Shown: one piece after another, positions 17,356 through 23,796 of the stretch
Position numbering within the stretch: position 1 is the stretch's first letter
Layout: each line of letters opens with the position of its first letter
Source of the DNA: Antarcticimicrobium sp033791545
GTDB taxonomy: Bacteria > Pseudomonadota > Alphaproteobacteria > Rhodobacterales > Rhodobacteraceae
Assembly: GCA_033791545.1 (NCBI GenBank)
Contig: JASJGL010000044.1
Location: 1 to 23,796, forward strand
DNA: 23,796 bases
Reading direction: 5' to 3'
Translations under genes and position numbers: made by a program
The notes under the pieces: model-generated
What the model was told of the DNA's origin: nothing
The model's database searches: none
The model's input: the letters and a program-made list of their open reading frames with translations, nothing else

Positions 17356-17418
17356 GGCCGGGAAGACGAGGCCGGAAAAGCGGGGCCGGATAAACGAGGC
17401 CGGGGACAGGCCCCGGCC
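17356..17418 (-). repeat. Four GGCCGG units at 14-bp period, ending in a hairpin, between tctC and tctB
   Basis: GGCCGG begins at 17356, 17370, 17384 and 17398, exactly 14 bp apart, with related A-rich/GA-rich linkers. The last unit forms a hairpin, GGCCGGGG (17398-17405) with CCCCGGCC (17411-17418). On the minus strand the hairpin is met first after the tctC stop and is followed by TCGTTTAT. The block fills most of the 94-bp gap. It may cut transcription or protect the 3' end of the tctC message. Confidence 0.6.
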
Positions 17419-17426
17419 CCGTGCGA

Positions 17427-18374
17427 TCACTCCAGCAAGTCGCCGATACGGGCGACCGTTTCGATATCCTTGGCGATCCGCGCCGCGCTGTCATCGGCGG
17501 TCTGCCAATAGACCAGCGCGCCGGTTTCCTTGGCAAAGGCCTGCGCGCGATCGCTCATCGCCGTCTTTTCGGCCACGGCGATGATCTTGTCGCGCACGTC
17601 CTGCGGGGTGTCCTTGGTCACGAACAGACCATTCCACAGCGCGATATCAAGGCTTGGCTCAAGCTCGCCGATGGTAGGGGTCTCGGGGATCAGCGGAATG
17701 CGTTGGTCGGTGATCGAGACCAGAACCTTGACGCTGTCGAGACAGGGCAGGATCAGTTGCAAAGTGGTGTTGATCACATCCGCATCGCCGCTCGCCAGCG
17801 TATTGCAATCCAGCGCGTCGAAGGCGGCGTCAGAGCCAAACTCGAAACCGGCGGTCTTGGCATAGGCCTTGGTCACCTGCGTCGGCGTCAACACATCGCC
17901 GAAATGGCCCAGCGCGACGTCGTTTTCCTTGGCATAGGCGGCCAGCTCCTCCATCGAGGAATAGGGCGCGTCACCAGAGGTGGCGATGACAAAGGGGTAG
18001 GTCAGGAAAATACCCAGCGGATCGAACTTGGCCGGGGTCAGCGGCGCGATGTCGATCTCATGACCCACCACCGGCACGCCGATCACGAAAGAGCCGATGG
18101 TATAGCCGTCGGCAGGCGCGTTCGCCACGTCGATGGCACCGGGGAACGGGCCACCGCCACCGCCGGGCTTGTTCACCACCGCAGCCGCGACACCATATTC
18201 GGCCTGGAAATCCTCGGCGATCATGCGGGTCAGCACGTCTTCCAGATCGCCCGGCGGCCAGGGCACGATAAAGCTGACCGGCTTTTCGGGATATTCAGCC
18301 AGCGCCGCGCCTGCGCTCATCAGCGCGACCGTCGCCGCCACCGCCGCAGTGGCGAGCGTGTGTGAAAGTTTCAT
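17427..18374 (-). CDS. tctC: Tripartite tricarboxylate transporter substrate-binding protein TctC (Bug family)
   Basis: Periplasmic binding protein of the TTT importer, 315 aa. A signal peptide covers about 1-26 (KL, long Ala/Val core, ALA cleavage). Then comes the Bug-family start YPEKPVSFIVPWPPGD, and FPGAIDVANAPADGYTIG in the place where the family reads DGYTL and contacts the ligand carboxylate. The ATG at 18374 has GAGAGGT at proper spacing, and upstream in-frame starts would fall over the operator. It is the first gene of the tctCBA operon, divergent from iclR. Family members bind C4-C6 dicarboxylates, citrate, adipate, terephthalate or amino acids, so the ligand cannot be read from sequence. 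In the N-terminal region the usual PGGGG loop is present (NKPGGGGG). Confidence 0.92.
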   Translation of the reverse strand: MKLSHTLATAAVAATVALMSAGAALAEYPEKPVSFIVPWPPGDLEDVLTRMIAEDFQAEYGVAAAVVNKPGGGGGPFPGAIDVANAPADGYTIGSFVIGVPVVGHEIDIAPLTPAKFDPLGIFLTYPFVIATSGDAPYSSMEELAAYAKENDVALGHFGDVLTPTQVTKAYAKTAGFEFGSDAAFDALDCNTLASGDADVINTTLQLILPCLDSVKVLVSITDQRIPLIPETPTIGELEPSLDIALWNGLFVTKDTPQDVRDKIIAVAEKTAMSDRAQAFAKETGALVYWQTADDSAARIAKDIETVARIGDLLE

Positions 18375-18393
18375 AGCAGACCTCTCTGTTGCT

Positions 18394-18454
18394 TGGTTCA
18401 TTATTTGAACCATTGGTTTGTTTTAGATTGACAGTCGACGCGCCAATCTGTCAA
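18394..18454. promoter_or_regulatory. tctC/iclR divergent promoter region with operator palindrome
   Basis: Two TTGACA hexamers point in opposite directions: 18428-18433 on plus (towards iclR) and 18454-18449 on minus (towards tctC), forming an imperfect inverted repeat around GTCGAC. The expected -10 hexamers at 17-18 bp are weak on both sides. The perfect 7-5-7 palindrome TGGTTCA-TTATT-TGAACCA (18394-18412) lies between the minus-strand promoter and the tctC start, 20 bp from the ATG. It is the natural candidate site for the divergent IclR-type regulator. Confidence 0.55.
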
Positions 18455-18528
18455 CACAATTGCAAACCGCGTGTCGGAAAAACCTGAAACCGCCAAAGTT
18501 CAAGGCGCATCAAGAGGCCGGAAATCCG

Positions 18529-19308
18529 ATGGGAACCGTCACCAAAGCCCTGTCATTGCTAGGATTTTTCACCCAGACCCGGCCCGAGATCGGGCTGAGC
18601 GATCTCACCCGGCTGTCGGGGCTCAACAAGGCGACCGTGTATCGCCTGCTGTCCGAATTGCAGGAGGGCGGAATGGTCGAACAGGCGGGATCCGGGCGCG
18701 CCTATCGGCTGGGCCCCGAGGTGTTGCGGCTGGCGGCGCTGCGCGAAGCCTCGGTACCGATCCTGACCGTGTCGCGCGGCGCACTTGACCGGCTCAGCGC
18801 CGCGACGGGCGAGACGACCCATGTCTCGCTGGTGCGGGAGGATGCGCTTATCACCATCGCGCATGCCTATGGCACCCGCCACGCCACCTGCGTGATGATG
18901 GACGATGCCGAGGTGATCTCGTTTCATGGCACCGCCTCGGGGCTGGCGGCCATGGCTTTTGCCGATCCCGGTGCCATCGACAGCATTCTGGCCGAACCGC
19001 TGTCGCCCCATACCGACTTTACCCTGACCGACCCGACCGCGATCCGCGCGGCGCTGGACCGGGTGCGCCTTGAGGGAATCGCCGAATCCGTCGGCGGGTT
19101 CGAGACCGACGTGCATTCCCACGCCGCGCCGATCTTTGGCCCCGACGGCAAACCGCTTGGCGCGCTTGCTGTCGCCGCCCCGGTCAGCCGCATGACCGCC
19201 GCGCTGCGCGAGCAGATTCGCAGCGCGTTGCGCCGCGCCGCGCTGGAGCTGACCCGCGATATCGGCGGCAGCTGCCCGCCCAGCTATCCCGCGAAAGTGG
19301 CCGCATGA
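18529..19308 (+). CDS. IclR-family transcriptional regulator
   Basis: DNA-binding regulator of 259 aa. The N-terminal winged helix-turn-helix (about 5-62) reads LSDLTRLSGLNKATVYRLLSEL, the IclR pattern with recognition helix KATVYRLLSEL. It is followed by a GAF-like effector domain (about 75-245) containing GETTHVSLVRED, FHGTASGLAAMAF and the C-terminal ESVGGFETDVHSHAAPIFG with LGALAVAAPVSRM. The effector is probably a small carboxylate. I chose the ATG at 18529 because the domain starts immediately there, with GAGG upstream. A longer frame begins with TTG at 18460. It is divergent from tctCBA and 103 bp ahead of the aminotransferase gene, so it likely controls both. Confidence 0.93.
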   Translation: MGTVTKALSLLGFFTQTRPEIGLSDLTRLSGLNKATVYRLLSELQEGGMVEQAGSGRAYRLGPEVLRLAALREASVPILTVSRGALDRLSAATGETTHVSLVREDALITIAHAYGTRHATCVMMDDAEVISFHGTASGLAAMAFADPGAIDSILAEPLSPHTDFTLTDPTAIRAALDRVRLEGIAESVGGFETDVHSHAAPIFGPDGKPLGALAVAAPVSRMTAALREQIRSALRRAALELTRDIGGSCPPSYPAKVAA

Positions 19309-19411
19309 TCCGCCCGCGCGCCCTTTCCTTTGTTCACGTCGACGCCGCCCGATCGGTGTCGCGCCAGATCCAGACCCGTGACATCCCGGGCCTCAGCAAG
19401 GAGCAATCCCG

Positions 19412-20767
19412 ATGAAAGACGCCAATTTCCTCAAGGAACATAACGCCAGATCGCTGTGGCATCCGATGGCGCATCCGGCCGACAGTCAGGCCAATCCGCC
19501 CACCATCGTCACCGGCGCGCAGGGCGTGCGCATCACCGACATTGACGGCCACGAGGTGGTCGATGGCGTCGGCGGCCTGTGGAACGTCAACCTTGGCTTT
19601 TCCTGCCAGCCGATCAAGGACGCGATCACCGCCCAGCTTGAACAACTTCCCTATTACTCGATCTTCCGGGGCACCACCAATGACGCGGTGATCCAACTGG
19701 CCGAAGAATTGCGCAGCTTTTTCGCGCCCGACGGGCTGAGCCGCGCGTTTTTTACCTCGGGCGGATCTGACTCGGTGGAAACCGCGCTGCGGCTGGCGCG
19801 CCAGTACCACAAGATTCGCGGCGAGGCCGGGCGGGTGAAATTCCTGAGCCTGAAAAAGGGCTATCACGGCACCCATATGGGCGGCGCGTCGGTCAATGGA
19901 AACGCCAATTTCCGCACCCAGTACGAACCGCTTCTGCCCGGCTGCCACCACATCCCGGCGCCCTATACCTATCGCAACCCCTTCAATGAGAGCGATCCGG
20001 AACGGTTGGCGCAGCTGTGCCTCAGCGCGCTAGAGGACGAGATCGCGTTTCAGGGCGCCGGCACCATCGCCGCGATGATCATGGAGCCGATTCTGGGGGC
20101 CGGTGGGGTGATCCCTCCGCACGAAAGCTTCATGCCCGGCGTGCGCGAGATCTGCTCGAAAAACGGCATCCTTCTGATCGCGGACGAGGTGATCACCGCT
20201 TTTGGGCGCACCGGAAGCTGGACTGGCAGCCGCCACTGGGGGGTCCAGCCCGACCTGATGTGCACCGCCAAGGCGATCACCAACGGCTATTTCCCCTTTG
20301 GCGCGGTGATGATTGCCGAACAGGTGGCCGAGGTATTCGAAAAGGATGAGACCGGCCGCGCCGCCATCGGCCACGGCTATACCTATTCCGGCCATCCGGT
20401 CGGGGCCGCGGCCGCGCTGGCCTGTCTGGCGGAAACGCAGCGGCTGAACGTGCCCGAAAACGCCGCCGCGCGGGGGGCGCAGCTGTATCAGGGGCTGCTG
20501 GCCTTGCAGGAGAAATTCGAGATCATCGGGGATGTGCGCGGCGGTCACGGGCTGATGTGCGCGATCGAACTGGTCAGCGACCGCGCCAGCAAGGCCCCGA
20601 TCGGCAAGGCGATCAGCACCACCGTGCAGGAAGCGGCCTATCGCGCCGGGGCGATGATCCGCGTCTCGGGGCCCAACATCATCCTGTCGCCGCCGCTGGT
20701 TCTAAATGTGCAGGATGTCGAGGTGATCCTCTCGGCGCTGGATGCCGGGCTGACCGCCGCCAGCTGA
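19412..20767 (+). CDS. Class III pyridoxal-phosphate aminotransferase (omega-amino acid:pyruvate type)
   Basis: PLP-dependent transaminase of 451 aa, acting in the cytosol on an omega-amino group and passing it to pyruvate or another 2-oxo acid. Visible elements are GLWNVNLGF (55-63), the cofactor phosphate loop TSGGSDSVETALRLAR (115-130), GYHGTHMGG (150-158), ILLIADEVITAFGRTG (253-268, Asp258 pairs with the PLP ring nitrogen), the Schiff-base lysine Lys287 in CTAKAITNGYFPFGAVM, and GYTYSGHPVGAAAAL. The family usually has GSEA where this protein has GSDS. AAGGAG precedes the ATG at 19412. It lies next to a divergently transcribed PuuC-like aldehyde dehydrogenase, a common pairing for omega-amines. 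Taurine, beta-alanine, putrescine or longer omega-amino acids are all possible substrates. Confidence 0.92.
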   Translation: MKDANFLKEHNARSLWHPMAHPADSQANPPTIVTGAQGVRITDIDGHEVVDGVGGLWNVNLGFSCQPIKDAITAQLEQLPYYSIFRGTTNDAVIQLAEELRSFFAPDGLSRAFFTSGGSDSVETALRLARQYHKIRGEAGRVKFLSLKKGYHGTHMGGASVNGNANFRTQYEPLLPGCHHIPAPYTYRNPFNESDPERLAQLCLSALEDEIAFQGAGTIAAMIMEPILGAGGVIPPHESFMPGVREICSKNGILLIADEVITAFGRTGSWTGSRHWGVQPDLMCTAKAITNGYFPFGAVMIAEQVAEVFEKDETGRAAIGHGYTYSGHPVGAAAALACLAETQRLNVPENAAARGAQLYQGLLALQEKFEIIGDVRGGHGLMCAIELVSDRASKAPIGKAISTTVQEAAYRAGAMIRVSGPNIILSPPLVLNVQDVEVILSALDAGLTAAS

Positions 20768-20776
20768 CACAGGGAC

Positions 20777-20795
20777 GGGGGCCACATCGGCCCCC
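20777..20795. terminator. GC hairpin between convergent genes
   Basis: GGGGGCC (20777-20783) pairs with GGCCCCC (20789-20795) around ACATC, in the 34-bp gap between the aminotransferase stop and the convergent regulator stop. There is no T-run on either side, so termination here would be weak or factor-assisted. Confidence 0.4.
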
Positions 20796-20801
20796 CCCCG
20801 C

Positions 20802-21341
20802 TCAGCGCCGGTGCGTCGCCGCCACGCGGGCGGCCTCCTCATAGATCCCGGTGAGGATGTTCAGCGCCCGGGTCGCCTCGGCCAGTTGTTCGGAAAACCC
20901 TGGCAGGCTGTTGATCTTTTCGATCAAAAGCCGCCTGCGCAAAGCGCCGTAACTGTCGGTGACCCGGCGCCCCTCCTGCGTCGCCTCATAGGTCACACCG
21001 GACCGCCCCGATCCCTGTTTTTCCACCAGCCCGGCCCCGGTCAGCTTGCGCAGCGAATACTGGATGTTGGGAATGTCATCCCGGTTGGTCAGCCGCGCCA
21101 GTTCCTTGACCGATTTGGGCCGTTCGTTCATCCGGATGATGTGCAACAGCGCGTTCTCCGGCCCGCTGGCGGCAAGGTCGCAGACCGAGGCCAGACACTC
21201 CGACTGCCAGCGCCCGAATCCCTCGAACGCCCGCATCAGCGCAAATTCCGCCTCTGTCGTGCTGACCTCGGCCGGATCGCCTGACAGGTGCCAGAGAAAG
21301 TCCAACCCCGCGTCAGAACTGCCTTTTTTAGATGCATTCAC
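20802..21341 (-). CDS. MarR-like winged-helix transcriptional regulator
   Basis: Predicted DNA-binding protein, 179 aa. Residues about 55-130 form a MarR-type winged helix: ENALLHIIRMNERPKSVKELARLTNRDDIPNIQYSLRKLTGAGLVEKQG, then a wing with GRSGVTYEATQEGRRV. Flanking helices (30-55 and 132-175) would make the dimer interface. The start is a GTG at 21341 with GGAGGG 8 nt upstream. The frame runs on to 21416, but without a ribosome site. It is transcribed away from the flavin monooxygenase pair and is probably its regulator. No ligand can be inferred. Regulators of this type often sit beside flavin reductase or hydroxylase genes, as far as I recall. Confidence 0.85.
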   Translation of the reverse strand: MNASKKGSSDAGLDFLWHLSGDPAEVSTTEAEFALMRAFEGFGRWQSECLASVCDLAASGPENALLHIIRMNERPKSVKELARLTNRDDIPNIQYSLRKLTGAGLVEKQGSGRSGVTYEATQEGRRVTDSYGALRRRLLIEKINSLPGFSEQLAEATRALNILTGIYEEAARVAATHRR

Positions 21342-21397
21342 AAGCTTTTCCCTCCGAAACCGGATCTTCCCGCAGGGGGCAGACCAGTGCAACGTCA

Positions 21398-21425
21398 TTT
21401 TTAAATAGACTTTCAAAGCTATATT
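21398..21425 (+). promoter_or_regulatory. Candidate operator and -10 for the monooxygenase operon
   Basis: The AT-rich stretch holds TAGACTTTCAAAGCTA (21406-21421), an inverted repeat TAG-CTTT / AAAG-CTA with one bulged base, overlapping TATATT (21420-21425), which could be a -10. A recognisable -35 is missing (only ATTTTT at suitable distance), so activation or another sigma factor is possible. The element lies 37-57 bp before the monooxygenase ATG and 65-80 bp before the divergent regulator start. Confidence 0.35.
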
Positions 21426-21462
21426 TCACAGTATTTCCGCACCCAACTCGGAGATACATGCA

Positions 21463-22554
21463 ATGACAACTAATTTGATGATGAAAAAACAGGGCTTCAA
21501 GCTCGGCACTTTCTCCTCCAACTGCTCTTCCGGCATGACCGTGACCAAGGCGCCCGAGCGCTGGCAGAACACCTGGGAGAACAACCTCAAACTCGGCAAG
21601 ATGCTGGATGCCGCCGGGATCGACTTCATGCTGCCGATCGCGCGCTGGATCGGCTACGGCGGCGAAACCGACTTTCACGGCGGCGTACTGGAAACCATGA
21701 CCTGGGCCGCCGGCCTGCTGGCCAATACCGAGAACCTCACCGTTTTCGCCACCATCCACACCGCGGCGAACAACCCGGTCGTGGTCGCCAAACAGATCGC
21801 CACCATCGACCAGATCGGCAAGGGGCGCGCCGGATTGAACATCGTCGCTGGTTGGAACAAGCCGGAATACGAGGCCCTGGGCCTGACCCTGCCCGACGAT
21901 CACGAAACCCGCTATGGCTATGCGCAGGAATGGATCGACGTGATCCGCAAGCTGTGGGAGTCGGAGGAGTATTTCGACTGGGACGGCAAGTATTTCAATC
22001 TCAAGCATGTGGCGGGCAACCCCAAGCCGATCAACGGCTCGGTGCCGCTCCTCAACGCCGCAGGCTCACCGCAGGGGCGCGACTTTGCCACCGACAACGC
22101 CAATTACCTGTTCACCCCGGCAATTGATCTGGACCGCTCGGTCGAAGAGATCAAGGAACTCAAGCAGCAGGCCGCCACCAAGGGCCGCGATGTCGGCGTT
22201 CTGACTTTCAGCCACGTGATCTGCCGCGAAACCGAAGCCGAGGCGCGCGCCTACCAGAAATACATCACCGACGACAACGCCGACTGGGACGCGGTGGACA
22301 ATCTGGTCGACCTGCAATTCGCCCACGCCCACAGCTTCCCGCACGACCTGCTGGCACAGATCCGTTACCTGATGGCCCAAGGTCATGGCGGCTTCCCGCT
22401 GGTGGGCACGCCGCAACAGGTGGCCGAGGGCATCATCAAGCTGCATGAAACCGGGTTCGCCGGTACCACGCTGTCTTTCGTGGATTATGTCGAGGAATTC
22501 CCCTTCTTCCGCGACAACGTGCTGCCGATCCTGTCCGAGGCGGGCATCCGGTGA
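21463..22554 (+). CDS. LLM-class flavin-dependent monooxygenase (RutA/SfnG-like)
   Basis: Bacterial-luciferase-like monooxygenase of 363 aa that would use reduced FMN and oxygen to attack an unknown substrate. Family segments are FMLPIARWIGYGGETDFHG (about 55-73), LTVFATIHTAANNPVVVAKQIATIDQIGKGRAGLNIVAGW (92-131) and KPEYEALG (133-140), with RYGYAQEWIDVIRKLW (150-165). The WxKPEYE and GYGG details recall RutA, the pyrimidine monooxygenase, and the whole resembles SfnG and DszA-type sulfone monooxygenases, but none of these assignments is secure. No other rut genes are present, so pyrimidine use is unlikely. GGAG precedes the ATG at 21463 by 9 nt. Its stop overlaps the start of a flavin reductase gene, forming a two-component system. 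Confidence 0.88.
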   Translation: MTTNLMMKKQGFKLGTFSSNCSSGMTVTKAPERWQNTWENNLKLGKMLDAAGIDFMLPIARWIGYGGETDFHGGVLETMTWAAGLLANTENLTVFATIHTAANNPVVVAKQIATIDQIGKGRAGLNIVAGWNKPEYEALGLTLPDDHETRYGYAQEWIDVIRKLWESEEYFDWDGKYFNLKHVAGNPKPINGSVPLLNAAGSPQGRDFATDNANYLFTPAIDLDRSVEEIKELKQQAATKGRDVGVLTFSHVICRETEAEARAYQKYITDDNADWDAVDNLVDLQFAHAHSFPHDLLAQIRYLMAQGHGGFPLVGTPQQVAEGIIKLHETGFAGTTLSFVDYVEEFPFFRDNVLPILSEAGIR

Positions 22555-23051
22555 ACGCGATCACCGACCCCGACGCACAAGGCTTCACCAGCGCGATGCG
22601 CGCGCTGGTGGGCAATTGCTCGGTGCTGACCGTGGGCGATGACGCCGACCGCACCGGCCTTGTCGTCACCTCGGCGATCTCGCTCTCGGCAGAACCGCCA
22701 TTGCTGCTGGCCTGCGTCAACCGCGACTCGTCGAGTTGGCCGATGTTCAACCGCTATCGTCGCTTTGGCTGGTCCTCGCTCGGAGCGCAGCATCAGAAGG
22801 TTGCCGAACGCTTCAGCGGCTTCGGTGGGGTCAAAGGCCCGGACCGCTACGAAGGGGCCGACTGGACCACCGCCGTGACCGGCGCACAACTTCTGGCCGA
22901 CGCGCCCGCCGCGTTTGACTGCGAGGTTGACGAGATGATCGACCGCGGCACCCATTCCATCGTGATCGGTCGCGTCCGCGCGGTGATCACCACCCCGGAC
23001 CAGGGCGCGCTGATCTACTGGAACGGCAGCTTCCGCAGGATGGAGGCCTGA
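22551..23051 (+). CDS. Flavin reductase (HpaC/RutF-like), partner of the monooxygenase
   Basis: NAD(P)H:flavin oxidoreductase domain protein of 166 aa, which would supply reduced FMN to the upstream monooxygenase. The split-barrel pattern is visible: FTSAMRALVGNCSVLTV, then GLVVTSAISLSAEPPLLLACVNRDSSSW (about 36-63), the flavin-binding segment of HpaC/RutF-type reductases, and ending FDCEVDEMIDRGTHSIVIGRVRAV with LIYWNGSFRRME. The start is a GTG at 22551 overlapping the monooxygenase TGA by four bases (GTGA), so the two are translated together. There is no GDSL-like or other extra domain. The confident function is flavin reduction. The physiological partner is inferred from the overlap. Confidence 0.9.
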   Translation: MNAITDPDAQGFTSAMRALVGNCSVLTVGDDADRTGLVVTSAISLSAEPPLLLACVNRDSSSWPMFNRYRRFGWSSLGAQHQKVAERFSGFGGVKGPDRYEGADWTTAVTGAQLLADAPAAFDCEVDEMIDRGTHSIVIGRVRAVITTPDQGALIYWNGSFRRMEA

Positions 23052-23153
23052 CCCCTGTGGTTGCCTGCCCCCTAAAGTTCGGCACCGGTTTTCCCCGCTG
23101 CTGAATCTCCCCCGCCGGGCCCCCGCACCTCTGTGTCACGGGGACCGGCACCT

Positions 23154-23189
23154 GACTCCGCCGGGGTTTCCTCGCGCGGAGTCTTTTTT
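23154..23189 (+). terminator. Intrinsic terminator of the monooxygenase operon
   Basis: Perfect 8-bp arms GACTCCGC (23154-23161) and GCGGAGTC (23176-23183) with a 14-nt loop, followed directly by TTTTTT (23184-23189). It lies about 100 bp after the flavin reductase stop. The gap 23052-23153 holds nothing else that I recognise. Confidence 0.9.
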
Positions 23190-23225
23190 CGCATTTACCG
23201 GATCTTGGCCGCCCCCCAGCCCCCT

Positions 23226-23259
23226 GCTTCTTCTTGTTTCAAATACTCCCGCCGGAGGC
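23226..23259. repeat. Intergenic repeat, copy 2, with extended motif
   Basis: This contains the same 18-bp core as 291-308 (here at 23242-23259), preceded by GCTTCTTCTTGTTTCA. Read on the minus strand it is the hairpin CTCC-GGCG-GGAG followed by TATTTGAAAC and AAGAAGAAGC, a combination I remember as a frequent intergenic element in roseobacter genomes. That recollection is not checked here. Confidence 0.6.
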
Positions 23260-23796
23260 CTGTGCGTGGCGTATGACGCCGCCTCATACCGCCCCATTCC
23301 GGCGAAACCTTATTGTAAAATAAGTTGGTTAGCTTACCACCTACACTGACGATGTTTCAGGTAGCCTAGGTTTCAAACGTGGATATTCGGGAGGAAACTA
23401 AAGGATGAAATCCCAGTCTTTCAGCGCCGCAGGGCTGAACTCCCTCGCACCTGGAAAACATTGCGCTGGGCAAACCCTCTGGCTTGTGAGCGGACATCCC
23501 CGTCAGGCCAGTGAGGGTTTCGCGACTGCTTGATGGGCGACAGCGCGAGACCGGGCCTGGACCGCCGCGCAAGGTGACGCTCGTCGAAGCAGGCGGCGGG
23601 CGGGCGAACACGCCATCGCCCTTGAATTTGATGTCGATCTTGATGTTCTCAACAAACGGGGGGCCTGCTGGGGCGTATGCCGCGGAAAGCCTCGCTGATT
23701 GAACCGCAGCCGTGGCAAGATGCGCCCCGAGCAGATCAAGAGCCGGTTGCGCTTGGCTCGAGTCTTCGACGTTCAACTGAGTGGCGAAGTCTCCGC
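23260..23796. other. Gene-poor, compositionally mixed end region
   Basis: No gene could be recognised. An AT-rich block (about 23305-23400) includes a small hairpin CTTATT-GTAA-AATAAG (23309-23324). A 42-codon plus-strand frame starts at the ATG 23405 behind GGGAGG and stops at 23533, but resembles nothing I know. On the minus strand a frame is open from the right edge to 23366. Its first part, including FVENIKIDIKFKGDGVFARPPP, has reasonable codon use, while the later part does not, so it may be the end of a broken gene that begins outside the window. This may be mobile-element debris like that at the left edge, but that is a guess. Confidence 0.3.

Noticed and set aside
20557..20844. Short plus-strand frame overlapping the end of the aminotransferase
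   Set aside because: It is a shifted frame of the real gene with no motif of its own. The aminotransferase reads intact to its stop at 20767.

Overview
The window is GC-rich DNA with dense, tightly coupled operons. Its gene families (TctABC transport, phnCDE, IclR and MarR-like regulators, acyl-CoA modules) and an intergenic motif I remember from roseobacters suggest an alphaproteobacterium of the Rhodobacteraceae (Roseobacter group). This assignment is inference, because no rRNA or other marker gene is present. No tRNA, CRISPR array or intact mobile element was found.

Layout: (1) 1-320, a decayed IS6-like transposase fragment and an intergenic repeat. (2) 321-4444, minus strand, a phosphonate/phosphite-type ABC transporter phnC-phnD-phnE-phnE, with a possible Pho box upstream and a terminator-like hairpin after phnD. 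(3) 4613-5305, plus strand, rpe (ribulose-phosphate 3-epimerase). (4) 5425-12238, minus strand, a six-gene beta-oxidation operon: FadB-type fusion, thiolase, large and small acyl-CoA dehydrogenases, PaaI-type thioesterase and a crotonase. Its content resembles the dicarboxylate-degrading pim operon of Rhodopseudomonas, without the ligase. It ends at a clear intrinsic terminator. (5) 12575-18374, minus strand, tctC-tctB-tctA, a PuuC-like aldehyde dehydrogenase and a UPF0261/Tm-1-like protein. (6) 18529-20767, plus strand, an IclR regulator and a class III aminotransferase, divergent from tctC across a promoter/operator region. (7) 20802-23051, a MarR-like regulator divergent from a two-component flavin monooxygenase and its reductase, closed by a strong terminator. 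(8) 23190-23796, AT-richer DNA with a second copy of the repeat and no recognised gene.

Working hypothesis (inference): regions 4-6 form one catabolic neighbourhood. The TTT transporter imports a carboxylate or amino-carboxylate, the aminotransferase turns an omega-amine into a semialdehyde, the PuuC-like dehydrogenase oxidises it to a dicarboxylate, and the adjacent operon beta-oxidises the CoA ester. Promoters of regions 4 and 5 each carry a palindrome with a 5-nt spacer just downstream of the likely start of transcription, although the arm sequences differ.
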